From: Micromonospora sp. R77
Lineage (GTDB): Bacteria > Actinomycetota > Actinomycetes > Mycobacteriales > Micromonosporaceae
DNA length: 64,000 nt
Direction: 5' to 3'
NCBI RefSeq assembly: GCF_022747945.1
Contig: NZ_JALDST010000001.1
Span: 5,642,001-5,706,000 of the forward strand
A program made the position numbers and the translations under genes. Position 1 is the stretch's first letter, and every line of letters starts with the position of its first letter. The notes under the pieces were generated by a model that did no database searches, was not told the origin of the DNA, and worked only from the letters and a program-made list of their open reading frames with translations. Shown here in pieces: positions 57,526 to 64,000 of the stretch.

Positions 57526-58491
57526 ATGAGCGCGGAACCTCTGGAGATCTACCTGGAGGAGCAGGACCTCGACCGCGGCCTGCGGGAGGACGTACGGGTC
57601 GGGTTGACCGCCGAGCCGAAGTGGCTGCCACCGAAGTGGTTCTACGACGCCCGGGGCAGCGAGCTGTTCGAGGAGATCACCCGGCTGCCGGAGTACTACC
57701 CGACCCGCGCCGAGCGGGCGGTGCTCGCCGAACGGGCCGACCGGATCGCCGAGCTGACCGGGGTGAAGACGCTGATCGAGCTGGGGTCCGGCTCGTCGGA
57801 GAAGACCCGGCTGCTGCTGGACGCCTTCACCCGGCGCGGCGGGCTGGGCACCTTCGTGCCGCTGGACGTGTCGGTCAGCGCGCTGCGCCGGTCCACCGAC
57901 CAGATCGCCGCCGACTATCCCGGCCTGCGGGTCCGCGGCATCGTCGGCGACTTCACCCGGCAGCTCGACCGGCTGCCCACCGGCGGCCGGCGCCTGGTGG
58001 TCTTCCTCGGTGGCACGATCGGCAACCTGCCACCGGCGGAGCGGGCGGGTTTCCTCGCCGCCATGCGGGCGGCGCTCGAGGCGGGGGACTGGCTGCTGAT
58101 CGGCACCGACCTGGTGAAGGACCCGGCGGTGACCGTCCCGGCGTACGACGACGCGGCCGGGGTGACCGCCGAGTTCAACCGGAACGTGCTGCGGGTGATC
58201 AACCGGGAGCTGGGCGCGGACTTCGATCCGGAGTCCTTCCGGCACGTGGCGGTCTGGGACCCGCAGCACGAGTGGATCGAGATGCGGCTGCGCGCCGAGC
58301 GGCCCATGCGGGTACGGGTGCTGGACCTGAGCGTCGACTTCGCCGCCGGGGAGGAGCTGCGGACCGAGATCTCGGCGAAGTTCCGGCCCGAGGGGATCGC
58401 CGCCGAGCTGGCCGCCGCCGGGTTCGTCAGCGAGGAGTTCTGGACCGATCCCGACGGCCTGTTCGGCGTGACGCTGGCGCGGGCCGACTGA
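57526..58491 (+). CDS. egtD: Histidine N-alpha-trimethyltransferase EgtD
   Basis: Methylates histidine three times with SAM to hercynine, the first step of the pathway. 321 residues with WFYDARGSELFEEITRLPEYYPTR-type opening, the SAM site ELGSGSSEKTR, LGGTIGNLPPAER, and YDDAAGVTAEFNRNVL, the histidine-binding signature. ATG 57526 has gagaaggg upstream. No egtE-type PLP C-S lyase gene follows, so the last step must be encoded elsewhere. Confidence 0.97.
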   Translation: MSAEPLEIYLEEQDLDRGLREDVRVGLTAEPKWLPPKWFYDARGSELFEEITRLPEYYPTRAERAVLAERADRIAELTGVKTLIELGSGSSEKTRLLLDAFTRRGGLGTFVPLDVSVSALRRSTDQIAADYPGLRVRGIVGDFTRQLDRLPTGGRRLVVFLGGTIGNLPPAERAGFLAAMRAALEAGDWLLIGTDLVKDPAVTVPAYDDAAGVTAEFNRNVLRVINRELGADFDPESFRHVAVWDPQHEWIEMRLRAERPMRVRVLDLSVDFAAGEELRTEISAKFRPEGIAAELAAAGFVSEEFWTDPDGLFGVTLARAD

Positions 58492-58506
58492 GCCGCCGGG
58501 GGCCGT

Positions 58507-58530
58507 CGCGGGTGAGCCTGTTCACCCGCG
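58507..58530 (+). terminator. Terminator hairpin after egtD
   Basis: cgcgggtga (58507-58515) pairs with ttcacccgcg (58521-58530) around a 5-base loop, 16 bases after the egtD stop. Confidence 0.6.
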
Positions 58531-58565
58531 GCGGTCCCGCCCCCGGCGGTCGACTAGGCTGGGCG

Positions 58566-58697
58566 GCGCGAAGGGGAGTAGCCCCCAATGTCGTGGTCGA
58601 CACACTGGTGCGTTCCGCACCCGGCCACGCGGCCCCGGTCCCCGGGGCGGGCGAGACCTTCGACTCAGGCTGTCACAGCCGGGTCGAGGGCGCCCCA
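58566..58697 (+). promoter_or_regulatory. yybP-ykoY (Mn2+) riboswitch before the GDT1-like transporter
   Basis: The leader has the two conserved halves of the yybP-ykoY aptamer: GAAGGGGAGUAGCCCCCAA (58569-58587) and GGGCGAGACCUUCGACUCA (58648-58666), followed by a closing GUCGAGGGCGCCCC. TAGGCT (58555-58560) is the likely -10, just upstream. The class binds Mn2+ and usually switches on Mn efflux genes; the downstream gene is a TMEM165/GDT1-type transporter, the expected partner. Confidence 0.9.
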
Positions 58698-58729
58698 TAC
58701 CTCCTCCCGGCCTGATCGGGAAGGTTCTC

Positions 58730-59317
58730 ATGGACGGTTTCCTCGTCGCGCTGGTGATCAGCTTCGGCGTCATCTTCGTCGCCGAGCTGGGCGACAAGTC
58801 CCAGCTGATGGCGCTGACGTTCGCCACGCGGTTCAAGCCCGTACCGGTGCTGATCGGCATCACCGTGGCCACCGCGATCGTGCACCTGGCCTCGGTGGGC
58901 ATCGGCTACGGCCTCGGTGCCACCCTGCCCACCGGCTGGATCTCGCTGATCGCCGGTCTGGCGTTCCTCGCCTTCGGCGCCTGGACCCTGCGCGGGGACA
59001 AGCTCACCGAGGAGGAGAAGCGCAAGGCCGAGAAGACCGGCAAGTCGGCGATCGTCGCGGTCGGCGTCGCGTTCTTCCTCGCCGAGCTGGGCGACAAGAC
59101 GATGCTCGCCACCATCACCCTGGCCACCAAGTACGGCTGGTTCGGCACCTGGCTCGGTTCGACGCTCGGCATGGTCGCCGCCGACGCCCTGGCGATCCTG
59201 GTCGGCCGGCTGCTCGGCCGGCACCTGCCGGAGAAGACGATCCGTTACGGCGCCGCCGTGCTCTTCGCCATCTGCGGCCTGTGGCTGATCTTCGAGGCGG
59301 TCGACCAGCTCGGCTGA
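58730..59317 (+). CDS. TMEM165/GDT1 (UPF0016) family Mn2+ exporter
   Basis: A 195-residue membrane protein with two inverted repeats, each with the family signature E-x-G-D-K (AELGDKSQLMALTFATR at 19-35 and AELGDKTMLATITLATK at about 117-133), about six TM helices and a charged cytosolic loop in between (DKLTEEEKRKAEKTGKS). Family members move Mn2+ (or Ca2+) out of the cytosol. The upstream Mn riboswitch supports Mn export. ATG 58730. Confidence 0.95.
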   Translation: MDGFLVALVISFGVIFVAELGDKSQLMALTFATRFKPVPVLIGITVATAIVHLASVGIGYGLGATLPTGWISLIAGLAFLAFGAWTLRGDKLTEEEKRKAEKTGKSAIVAVGVAFFLAELGDKTMLATITLATKYGWFGTWLGSTLGMVAADALAILVGRLLGRHLPEKTIRYGAAVLFAICGLWLIFEAVDQLG

Positions 59318-59362
59318 GCCGGGCTGCGGACTACCGTCGCCCGGGACGGGTAACGCCCCCGG

Positions 59363-59746
59363 GTGCGGTGGTCGGAAGTGCTTCGCCACGGCGACCAGAT
59401 CCTGGTCGCCGTGGTGGAGATCGCCGGCGCACTGATCATCTTCGTCGGTGCGGTCTGGGCGGCGCTGCGCTTCGTGGTGGTGGGACTGCGGCAGCGCAGC
59501 GCCGCGCTGTTCACCCCGATCCGGCTCTCCCTCGGCCGGTTCCTCACCCTCGGACTGGAGTTCCAGCTCGCCGCGGACATCCTGCGTACCGCGGTGTCGC
59601 CGACCTTCGCCCAGATCGGGCAGCTGGCCGCGATCGCCACCATCCGGACCGCGCTGAACTACTTCCTCCGTCGGGAGATCGCCCAGGAGCAGCGGCAGGT
59701 CCAGGGCGAGCGTCAGGTGGAGACCGCGCACCGGTCGTCGCGGTGA
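59363..59746 (+). CDS. DUF1622 membrane protein
   Basis: A 127-residue protein with two or three TM helices (ILVAVVEIAGALIIFVGAVWAALRFVVVG, LTLGLEFQLAADILRTAV) and the DUF1622 pattern RLSLGRFLTLGLEFQLAADIL, followed by a hydrophilic C-terminus. Function unknown. GTG start at 59363. Its stop overlaps the GTG of the next gene (GTGA), so they are coupled. Confidence 0.85.
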   Translation: MRWSEVLRHGDQILVAVVEIAGALIIFVGAVWAALRFVVVGLRQRSAALFTPIRLSLGRFLTLGLEFQLAADILRTAVSPTFAQIGQLAAIATIRTALNYFLRREIAQEQRQVQGERQVETAHRSSR

Positions 59747-60075
59747 CCGCCGCGCTGGTGGACCTGACCACCGCGCTGGCGTTCGTCGCCGGCCTGACCG
59801 CCCTGGCGACCACCGGCGCCTGGCGCGCTGCGTTGCGGGTATTGCTGGACCTGCTGGTCGCCGCCGGGCTGCTGCACCTCTCGCTGGCCCGGAGCTGGTC
59901 GGCGCTGGGTGCGGCGGCGGCCGTGGTGGCGCTGCGGCAGGTCCTCTGGGCCGCGGTGGCCGCCGGACCGCCCGGGCCGGTGCGAAGATCCCCGCCGCGC
60001 TGCGGAGGAGACGATCACCGCTTAGCGTGGGCGACGAGAGGCGAACCAGACCACGACCGGAGGACATGCCCATGA
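59743..60075 (+). CDS. Small membrane protein coupled to the DUF1622 gene
   Basis: I do not recognise this 110-residue protein. It has three hydrophobic segments (VDLTTALAFVAGLTALATTG, ALRVLLDLLVAAGLLHLSLA, ALGAAAAVVALRQVLWAAVAAG) and a hydrophilic tail. Translation begins at the GTGA shared with the DUF1622 stop, implying a joint membrane complex. Its 3' end overlaps the start of the next small gene. Confidence 0.65.
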   Translation: MTAALVDLTTALAFVAGLTALATTGAWRAALRVLLDLLVAAGLLHLSLARSWSALGAAAAVVALRQVLWAAVAAGPPGPVRRSPPRCGGDDHRLAWATRGEPDHDRRTCP

Positions 60076-60272
60076 GCAGGCACGACGAGCCCAACGAGTA
60101 CGGCTTCGCCGGTGGCGCCACCGCTCCCGAGCCGCCGCCGGGCGGGCGCGCCGACGAGCAGGACCGCGCCGAGGAGGTCGCGGTGCCGGGCGACGATTTC
60201 ACCGAGCCGTTCGCCGACGCGCTGGAGGAGACGTCGGAGACCGACGAGGAGCCGGCCGACCGGCGGCGGTGA
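60072..60272 (+). CDS. Small acidic hypothetical protein
   Basis: A 66-residue, strongly acidic, probably disordered protein (many Glu/Asp, Pro; ends RRR). ATG 60072 is chosen because ggagg lies 9-10 bases upstream; ATG 60066 would be too close. No function can be proposed. Confidence 0.55.
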   Translation: MSRHDEPNEYGFAGGATAPEPPPGGRADEQDRAEEVAVPGDDFTEPFADALEETSETDEEPADRRR

Positions 60273-60303
60273 GCAGGTCACGGTTCCGCTCACCGGACCC
60301 GCG

Positions 60304-60340
60304 AGGTGGCGGCGTCCGCAGGCTCCGGATACCGCCACCT
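60304..60340. terminator. Hairpin between small acidic gene and nhaA
   Basis: aggtggcgg (60304-60312) pairs with ccgccacct (60332-60340), with a possible inner tccg/cgga pairing; it separates the convergent genes. Weak T content. Confidence 0.5.
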
Positions 60341-60369
60341 GAGCGACCCGCCTCGATCACCATGGTCGG

Positions 60370-61698
60370 TCAGCGCTCCTGCGCCGGCCGTTCCTGGTAG
60401 ACGTCCGGGATGCCGTCGCCGTCGTCGTCGCGGCTCTCCCGCTCGGCGATCCGCCGGTAGACCGCGTTGCGCCGGCGCAGGACCATCGTGGCGAGGACGG
60501 CGGCGGCCACCGAGCCGAGCAGCACCGCCGCCTTGACCCGCTCGTCGGCCGTGCTGCCCGGGCCGAACGCCAGCTCGCCGATGAGCAGCGACACGGTGAA
60601 GCCGATGCCGGCCAGCAGCGCCACCCCGAACAGGTCGGACCAGCCGATCTCCTCGTCCAGTTCGGCGCGGGTGAACCGGGCCAGCAGGTACGTCGACCCG
60701 AATACCCCGACGGTCTTGCCGAGCACCAGGCCGGCCACCACCGCGAGCACCACCGGGTCGGTGAACACCTCGCCCAAATCGGTGCCGACCAGCGTCACGC
60801 CGGCGGCGAAGAAGGCGAAGACGGGCACCGCGAAGCCGGCCGACAGGGGGCGCCACCGGTGCTCCAGCCGTTCCGCCAGGCCCGGCCCGCCGCCCCGCGA
60901 CGGCAGTACCGGCACGGTGAAGCCGAGCAGCACCCCGGCCACGGTGGCGTGCACCCCGGACGCGTGCACCAGCGCCCACGCGGCGACGCCGAGCGGGACC
61001 AGCGCCCACGACCAGAGGAGTCGCCGCTGCACCAGCAGGGCGAACAGCCCGATCGGCACGAGGGCGGCGAGCAGCGGCAGCGGGTGGAACTCGGCGGTGT
61101 AGAAGACCGCGATGATGGTGATCGCGAAGAGGTCGTCCACCACCGCGAGGGTGAGCAGGAACGCCCGCAACCCGGCCGGCAGATGCGAGCCGACCACCGC
61201 CAGCACGGCCAGGGCGAAGGCGATGTCGGTGGCGGTGGGGATGGCCCAGCCGCGCAGCCCGGTACCGCCGGCCGCCGTGGTCACCGCGAGGTAGCACAGC
61301 GCCGGCACCAGCATGCCGCCCAGCGCGGCCACCACCGGTAGCGCCGCCCGGCGGGGGTCGCGCAGGTCCCCGGCGACGAACTCGCGTTTGAGCTCCAGCC
61401 CGACCACGAAGAAGAAGATCGCCAGTAGGCCGTCGGCGGCCCAGGTGGCCAGGCTGAGGTCGAGGTGCAGCGCGGCCCCGCCGGGCCACGGCACCCAGCG
61501 GCCCAGTTCGGCGTACGACGACCGCCACGGCGAGTTGGCCCAGAGCAGGGCCAGCACCGCCCCGAGCAGCAGCAGGCCACCGCCCACCGTCTCGGTACGC
61601 AGCACATCGGCGAGGAACCGCGCCTCCGGCCAGGACCGGCGGGAGAACAACCGGTCGGCGGGGCGACGCTGGTCGGGGTTCGGGGTGTGCAGGGGCAT
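60370..61698 (-). CDS. nhaA: Na+/H+ antiporter NhaA
   Basis: A 442-residue, 11-12 TM antiporter. Landmarks are [35 protein letters not shown], the ion-binding Asp pair in [16 protein letters not shown] (about 195-196), [11 protein letters not shown] and [15 protein letters not shown]. It expels Na+ at alkaline pH. An acidic C-terminal tail ([14 protein letters not shown]) looks like a single EF-hand-like Ca2+ loop, an unusual addition. Confidence 0.95.
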   Translation of the reverse strand: MPLHTPNPDQRRPADRLFSRRSWPEARFLADVLRTETVGGGLLLLGAVLALLWANSPWRSSYAELGRWVPWPGGAALHLDLSLATWAADGLLAIFFFVVGLELKREFVAGDLRDPRRAALPVVAALGGMLVPALCYLAVTTAAGGTGLRGWAIPTATDIAFALAVLAVVGSHLPAGLRAFLLTLAVVDDLFAITIIAVFYTAEFHPLPLLAALVPIGLFALLVQRRLLWSWALVPLGVAAWALVHASGVHATVAGVLLGFTVPVLPSRGGGPGLAERLEHRWRPLSAGFAVPVFAFFAAGVTLVGTDLGEVFTDPVVLAVVAGLVLGKTVGVFGSTYLLARFTRAELDEEIGWSDLFGVALLAGIGFTVSLLIGELAFGPGSTADERVKAAVLLGSVAAAVLATMVLRRRNAVYRRIAERESRDDDGDGIPDVYQERPAQER

Positions 61699-61847
61699 GC
61701 GCGTAGGTCACCTCTGAGTCGGAGCACGGGGGAGCCAACCGCCGACCAGACTTCCCGGCACACCGCTTCCGACCCTATCCGCCCACCCGTCCAGGGGCGA
61801 CCGGTGACGGGACGGGTCGAGGTGACCCGTCCCACCTCCGGTCCGGC

Positions 61848-63695
61848 TCAGCGGGGGAGGGGCACGGCGGTGAGCGGGGCGCCGACCTCCGTGCAGAGTG
61901 CCGCCAGCCGCTTGACGAGCTCGTCCGGGTCGGCGTACGGGTCGAGCCCGCGTACCTCCTGCGGGTCCAGCGCCGGCACCCGGACGTGCGACACGAGCGG
62001 GTGCAGGGGTCGACTGTCGGTCTCGTCGGTGCCGAAGAGGTCCTCGTGCAGCTTCTCGCCGGGGCGCAGGCCGGTGAAGACGATCTCGGCGGGGACGGCC
62101 GCCTCCGCGGCGAGCCGGCGAGCGATGTCGGCGATCCGGACCGGCTCACCCATGTCGAGGACCAGCGCCTCGCCGCCTCGGCCGATCGTGGCGGCCTGGA
62201 GGACCAGCTGCACCGCCTCCTGCACGGTCATGAAGTACCGGGTGACGTCGGGGTGCGTGACGGTGATCGGCACGCCGGCCTCGATCTGCGCCCGGAACGC
62301 GGTCAGCACCGACCCCCGGCTGCTGAGCACGTTGCCGAACCGGACGCTGAGGTACGCCCCACCGAGCTGCGCGGCGTGCTGGGCGGTGAGCCGCTCGGTG
62401 ATCCGCTTCGAGTAGCCGAGCACGCTGATCGGGTTGGCGGCCTTGTCGGTGGAGATGTTGACGAACTGGGTCACGTCCCCGCATGCCTCGAGGACGTTGA
62501 GGGTCCCCCAGACGTTGGACTTGATCGCCTCGCCGGGGTGCCGCTGGAGCAGGGTCAGGTGCTTGAGCGCGGCGGCGTGGAAGACGACGTCCGGCTGCCG
62601 GTCGGCGATGATCCGGGCGATCCCCTGCGCGTCGCGGATGTCGGCCAGGATCAGGTCCGGTCCGTCCAGCAGCGCCCGACCGTGCAGGGACATCTGCAAC
62701 GCGTGCAGCGCCGACTCGTCCCGGTCCAGCATCATCAGCTCGCCCGGCTCGCACCGCGCGATCTGCCGGCACAGCTCCGAACCGATGGAACCCCCGGCCC
62801 CGGTGACCAGCACCCGGCGGCCGGCCAGCCCGTTGCACTCCATGGCCAGCTCGGCGACCCGCTGCGCCCGCCCGAGCAGGTCGGTGATCTGCATGTCCCG
62901 TACGTCGGTCACGGTGACCGGCCGGTCCAGCAGGTCGCGTACCGGTGGGAGCACCTTGAAGGCGGCGCCGGCCCGCAGCGTACGGGCGCGCACGTCCCGC
63001 ATCAGCTCGGCGTCCGAGCCGCTCATCGAGAAGATCACCGTGCTGGCCCGGCTGCGCCGGATCGCCTCGTCGATCTGGTCCCGACCGCCGAGCACCCGCA
63101 CCCCCTCGACCCGGAGCCTGCGGTGCAGCGGGTCGTCGTCGAGCAGGCCCACCGGCAGGTAGCGGCCCGCAGGATCCCGGAGCAGGGCCCGGACCAGTCG
63201 TTCGCTGGCCGCGTCGACGCCGTACACGAGGGTCCGCTCGGCGGTGGCGACCGGCCGGTGGTGCCGGTCCCGCCGCAGCCGCCAGACGGCGCGGGCGGCG
63301 CCCATCAGGACCAGGGCGACCGCCGCGCCGACCGCCGGCGTGCTGGCCGGCACGGGGCGGGCGGACATCGGCACGAGGGTGACCAGGGCGGCGAGGGTGA
63401 CCAGGCCGGCGCTGCCGGCCACCTCGTGGAGTTCGCCGGCGCTGCCCACCGCGTGCCGCCCGTGCATCCGGGAGCGCAGCACGAAGATCGCGGCGTGCAG
63501 GGCCGCGCAGACGAGCGCGACGGCGACGACGCGCCCGGCGAGGGCGGCGTCGAGGTCGAATTCGTAGCGCGTCCACGCCGCGATGAGAAATCCGCCGCAC
63601 CACGCGGCGCTGTCCAGCGTTAACAGAGACAGGACGGCCGCCCGGCGGGCGATCCAGCCGCGGAGCGGTCCGACGGCGGTGACAGTGCGGTCCAT
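61848..63695 (-). CDS. Polysaccharide biosynthesis NDP-sugar 4,6-dehydratase, FlaA1/CapD/WbpM-like membrane protein
   Basis: A 615-residue membrane-anchored enzyme with four N-terminal TM helices (about 20-145), a CoA-binding-like Rossmann domain (about 155-270), and an SDR catalytic domain with NAD motif TGAGGSIG (about 301), STDKAANP and GYSKRITE. It should make a 4-keto-6-deoxy sugar (UDP-GlcNAc-type) for exopolysaccharide or capsule. ATG 63695 (gaggg 6 bases upstream) is preferred over ATG 63710. Divergent from the Wzz-like gene. Confidence 0.93.
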   Translation of the reverse strand: MDRTVTAVGPLRGWIARRAAVLSLLTLDSAAWCGGFLIAAWTRYEFDLDAALAGRVVAVALVCAALHAAIFVLRSRMHGRHAVGSAGELHEVAGSAGLVTLAALVTLVPMSARPVPASTPAVGAAVALVLMGAARAVWRLRRDRHHRPVATAERTLVYGVDAASERLVRALLRDPAGRYLPVGLLDDDPLHRRLRVEGVRVLGGRDQIDEAIRRSRASTVIFSMSGSDAELMRDVRARTLRAGAAFKVLPPVRDLLDRPVTVTDVRDMQITDLLGRAQRVAELAMECNGLAGRRVLVTGAGGSIGSELCRQIARCEPGELMMLDRDESALHALQMSLHGRALLDGPDLILADIRDAQGIARIIADRQPDVVFHAAALKHLTLLQRHPGEAIKSNVWGTLNVLEACGDVTQFVNISTDKAANPISVLGYSKRITERLTAQHAAQLGGAYLSVRFGNVLSSRGSVLTAFRAQIEAGVPITVTHPDVTRYFMTVQEAVQLVLQAATIGRGGEALVLDMGEPVRIADIARRLAAEAAVPAEIVFTGLRPGEKLHEDLFGTDETDSRPLHPLVSHVRVPALDPQEVRGLDPYADPDELVKRLAALCTEVGAPLTAVPLPR

Positions 63696-63740
63696 GGTTG
63701 CCCTCTGCATCTGATCCGGTATTGGGGTGATTGACGCCGT

Positions 63741-63803
63741 ATGAACGGTTTTGATGGTCTACATTCGTTGGGTCGCCTAGCGCGACCAATGAACGGTTTA
63801 GAT
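63741..63803. promoter_or_regulatory. Direct repeats and dyad in the divergent exopolysaccharide promoter region
   Basis: atgaacggttttgat (63741-63755) and atgaacggtttagat (63789-63803) are direct repeats 48 bases apart, about 4.5 helical turns. Between them lies the dyad ggtcgc-ctagc-gcgacc (63771-63787). The area is the most A/T-rich of the window and lies between the divergent CapD-like and Wzz-like genes, so it is a good candidate control region. Confidence 0.55.
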
Positions 63804-63881
63804 CCTGGCACGTCGTTTGTTCCAATAGGGGGATTTCGTGCGGTTTGACTGGTTGGCCGACCTGGCGGAACGGGGGATGTG

Positions 63882-64000
63882 ATGGATGCTCGTGGTTACC
63901 TGCGCCTGATCCGTCGGCACTGGTGGATCGTCCTGGTCACCCTCATGGCGGCACTCGGTGCGGCGGCGGTCGTCACCGTGCGGACGCCGCCCCGGTACGT
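63882..64000 (+). CDS. Wzz/chain-length-determinant-type protein (3' truncated)
   Basis: Only the first 39 residues are present: DARGYLRLIRRHWWIVLVTLMAALGAAAVVTV, i.e. a short basic cytosolic start and a TM helix followed by a Pro-rich segment. This is the typical N-terminus of Wzz/BY-kinase polysaccharide co-polymerases, which set polymer length. ATG 63882 (or GTG 63879) after ggcggaacggggg. The catalytic part, if any, lies beyond the window. Confidence 0.75.
   Translation, partial: MDARGYLRLIRRHWWIVLVTLMAALGAAAVVTVRTPPRY

Overview
The window is about 73% G+C, has GTG starts, overlapping stop/start codons and several leaderless promoters. It carries lsr2, an ergothioneine cluster, a ZTP riboswitch on glyA and a yybP-ykoY riboswitch on a TMEM165/GDT1 transporter. 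Together these point to a filamentous actinomycete chromosome, most likely Micromonosporaceae (Micromonospora or a close relative). No rRNA, tRNA, CRISPR array, insertion sequence or prophage was seen.

Layout. 1-3.4 kb is the end of a secondary-metabolite operon: an esterase, then a hydroxymandelate-oxidase-like and a hydroxyphenylglycine-aminotransferase-like gene, the pair that makes 4-hydroxyphenylglycine for nonribosomal peptides. 3.5-12.9 kb holds ribulokinase, glyA under a ZTP riboswitch, a broken SDR gene, a phosphoesterase, a hemerythrin-like protein, a secreted subtilase and an nnrD/phosphatase pair. 12.9-16 kb holds the most interesting locus: a two-TM protein translationally coupled to an NB-ARC/TPR (NLR-like) ATPase, both carrying the same short motif ending in IQGRDITV. 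16-21.6 kb has a LigD-type polymerase-domain protein and an Lrp regulator divergent from a branched-chain 2-oxoacid dehydrogenase operon.

21.7-35 kb is mostly small housekeeping or stress genes: beta-helix protein, L,D-transpeptidase, STAS protein, FKBP, DoxX, CBS-BON, USP, PhyH dioxygenase, a DICT protein and secreted proteins. lsr2, lon (with an HspR-type HAIR element), a DEAD-box helicase and a 2'-5' RNA ligase-like gene follow. GH43 and the PhyH gene share the palindromic operator TACAACGTTGTA. 43.7-53 kb holds an ArsR-like regulator, a P450-like gene, a PEP mutase-family enzyme, an M15-like/AsnB pair, a MerR regulator, a Ser/Thr kinase and an ECF sigma with a membrane partner. egtA-egtB-egtC-egtD (54.1-58.5 kb) make ergothioneine, but egtE is absent. 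The window ends with a Mn-responsive transporter, DUF1622 genes, nhaA and a divergent capsule/exopolysaccharide pair (FlaA1/CapD-like and a truncated Wzz-like gene).

Reading caution: at least ten genes are split by single-base losses, at least 14 in all, and every one that can be placed lies in a short G or C run. The direction and context are so uniform that most are probably base-calling or assembly errors rather than pseudogenes. Frame-repaired products are described below.
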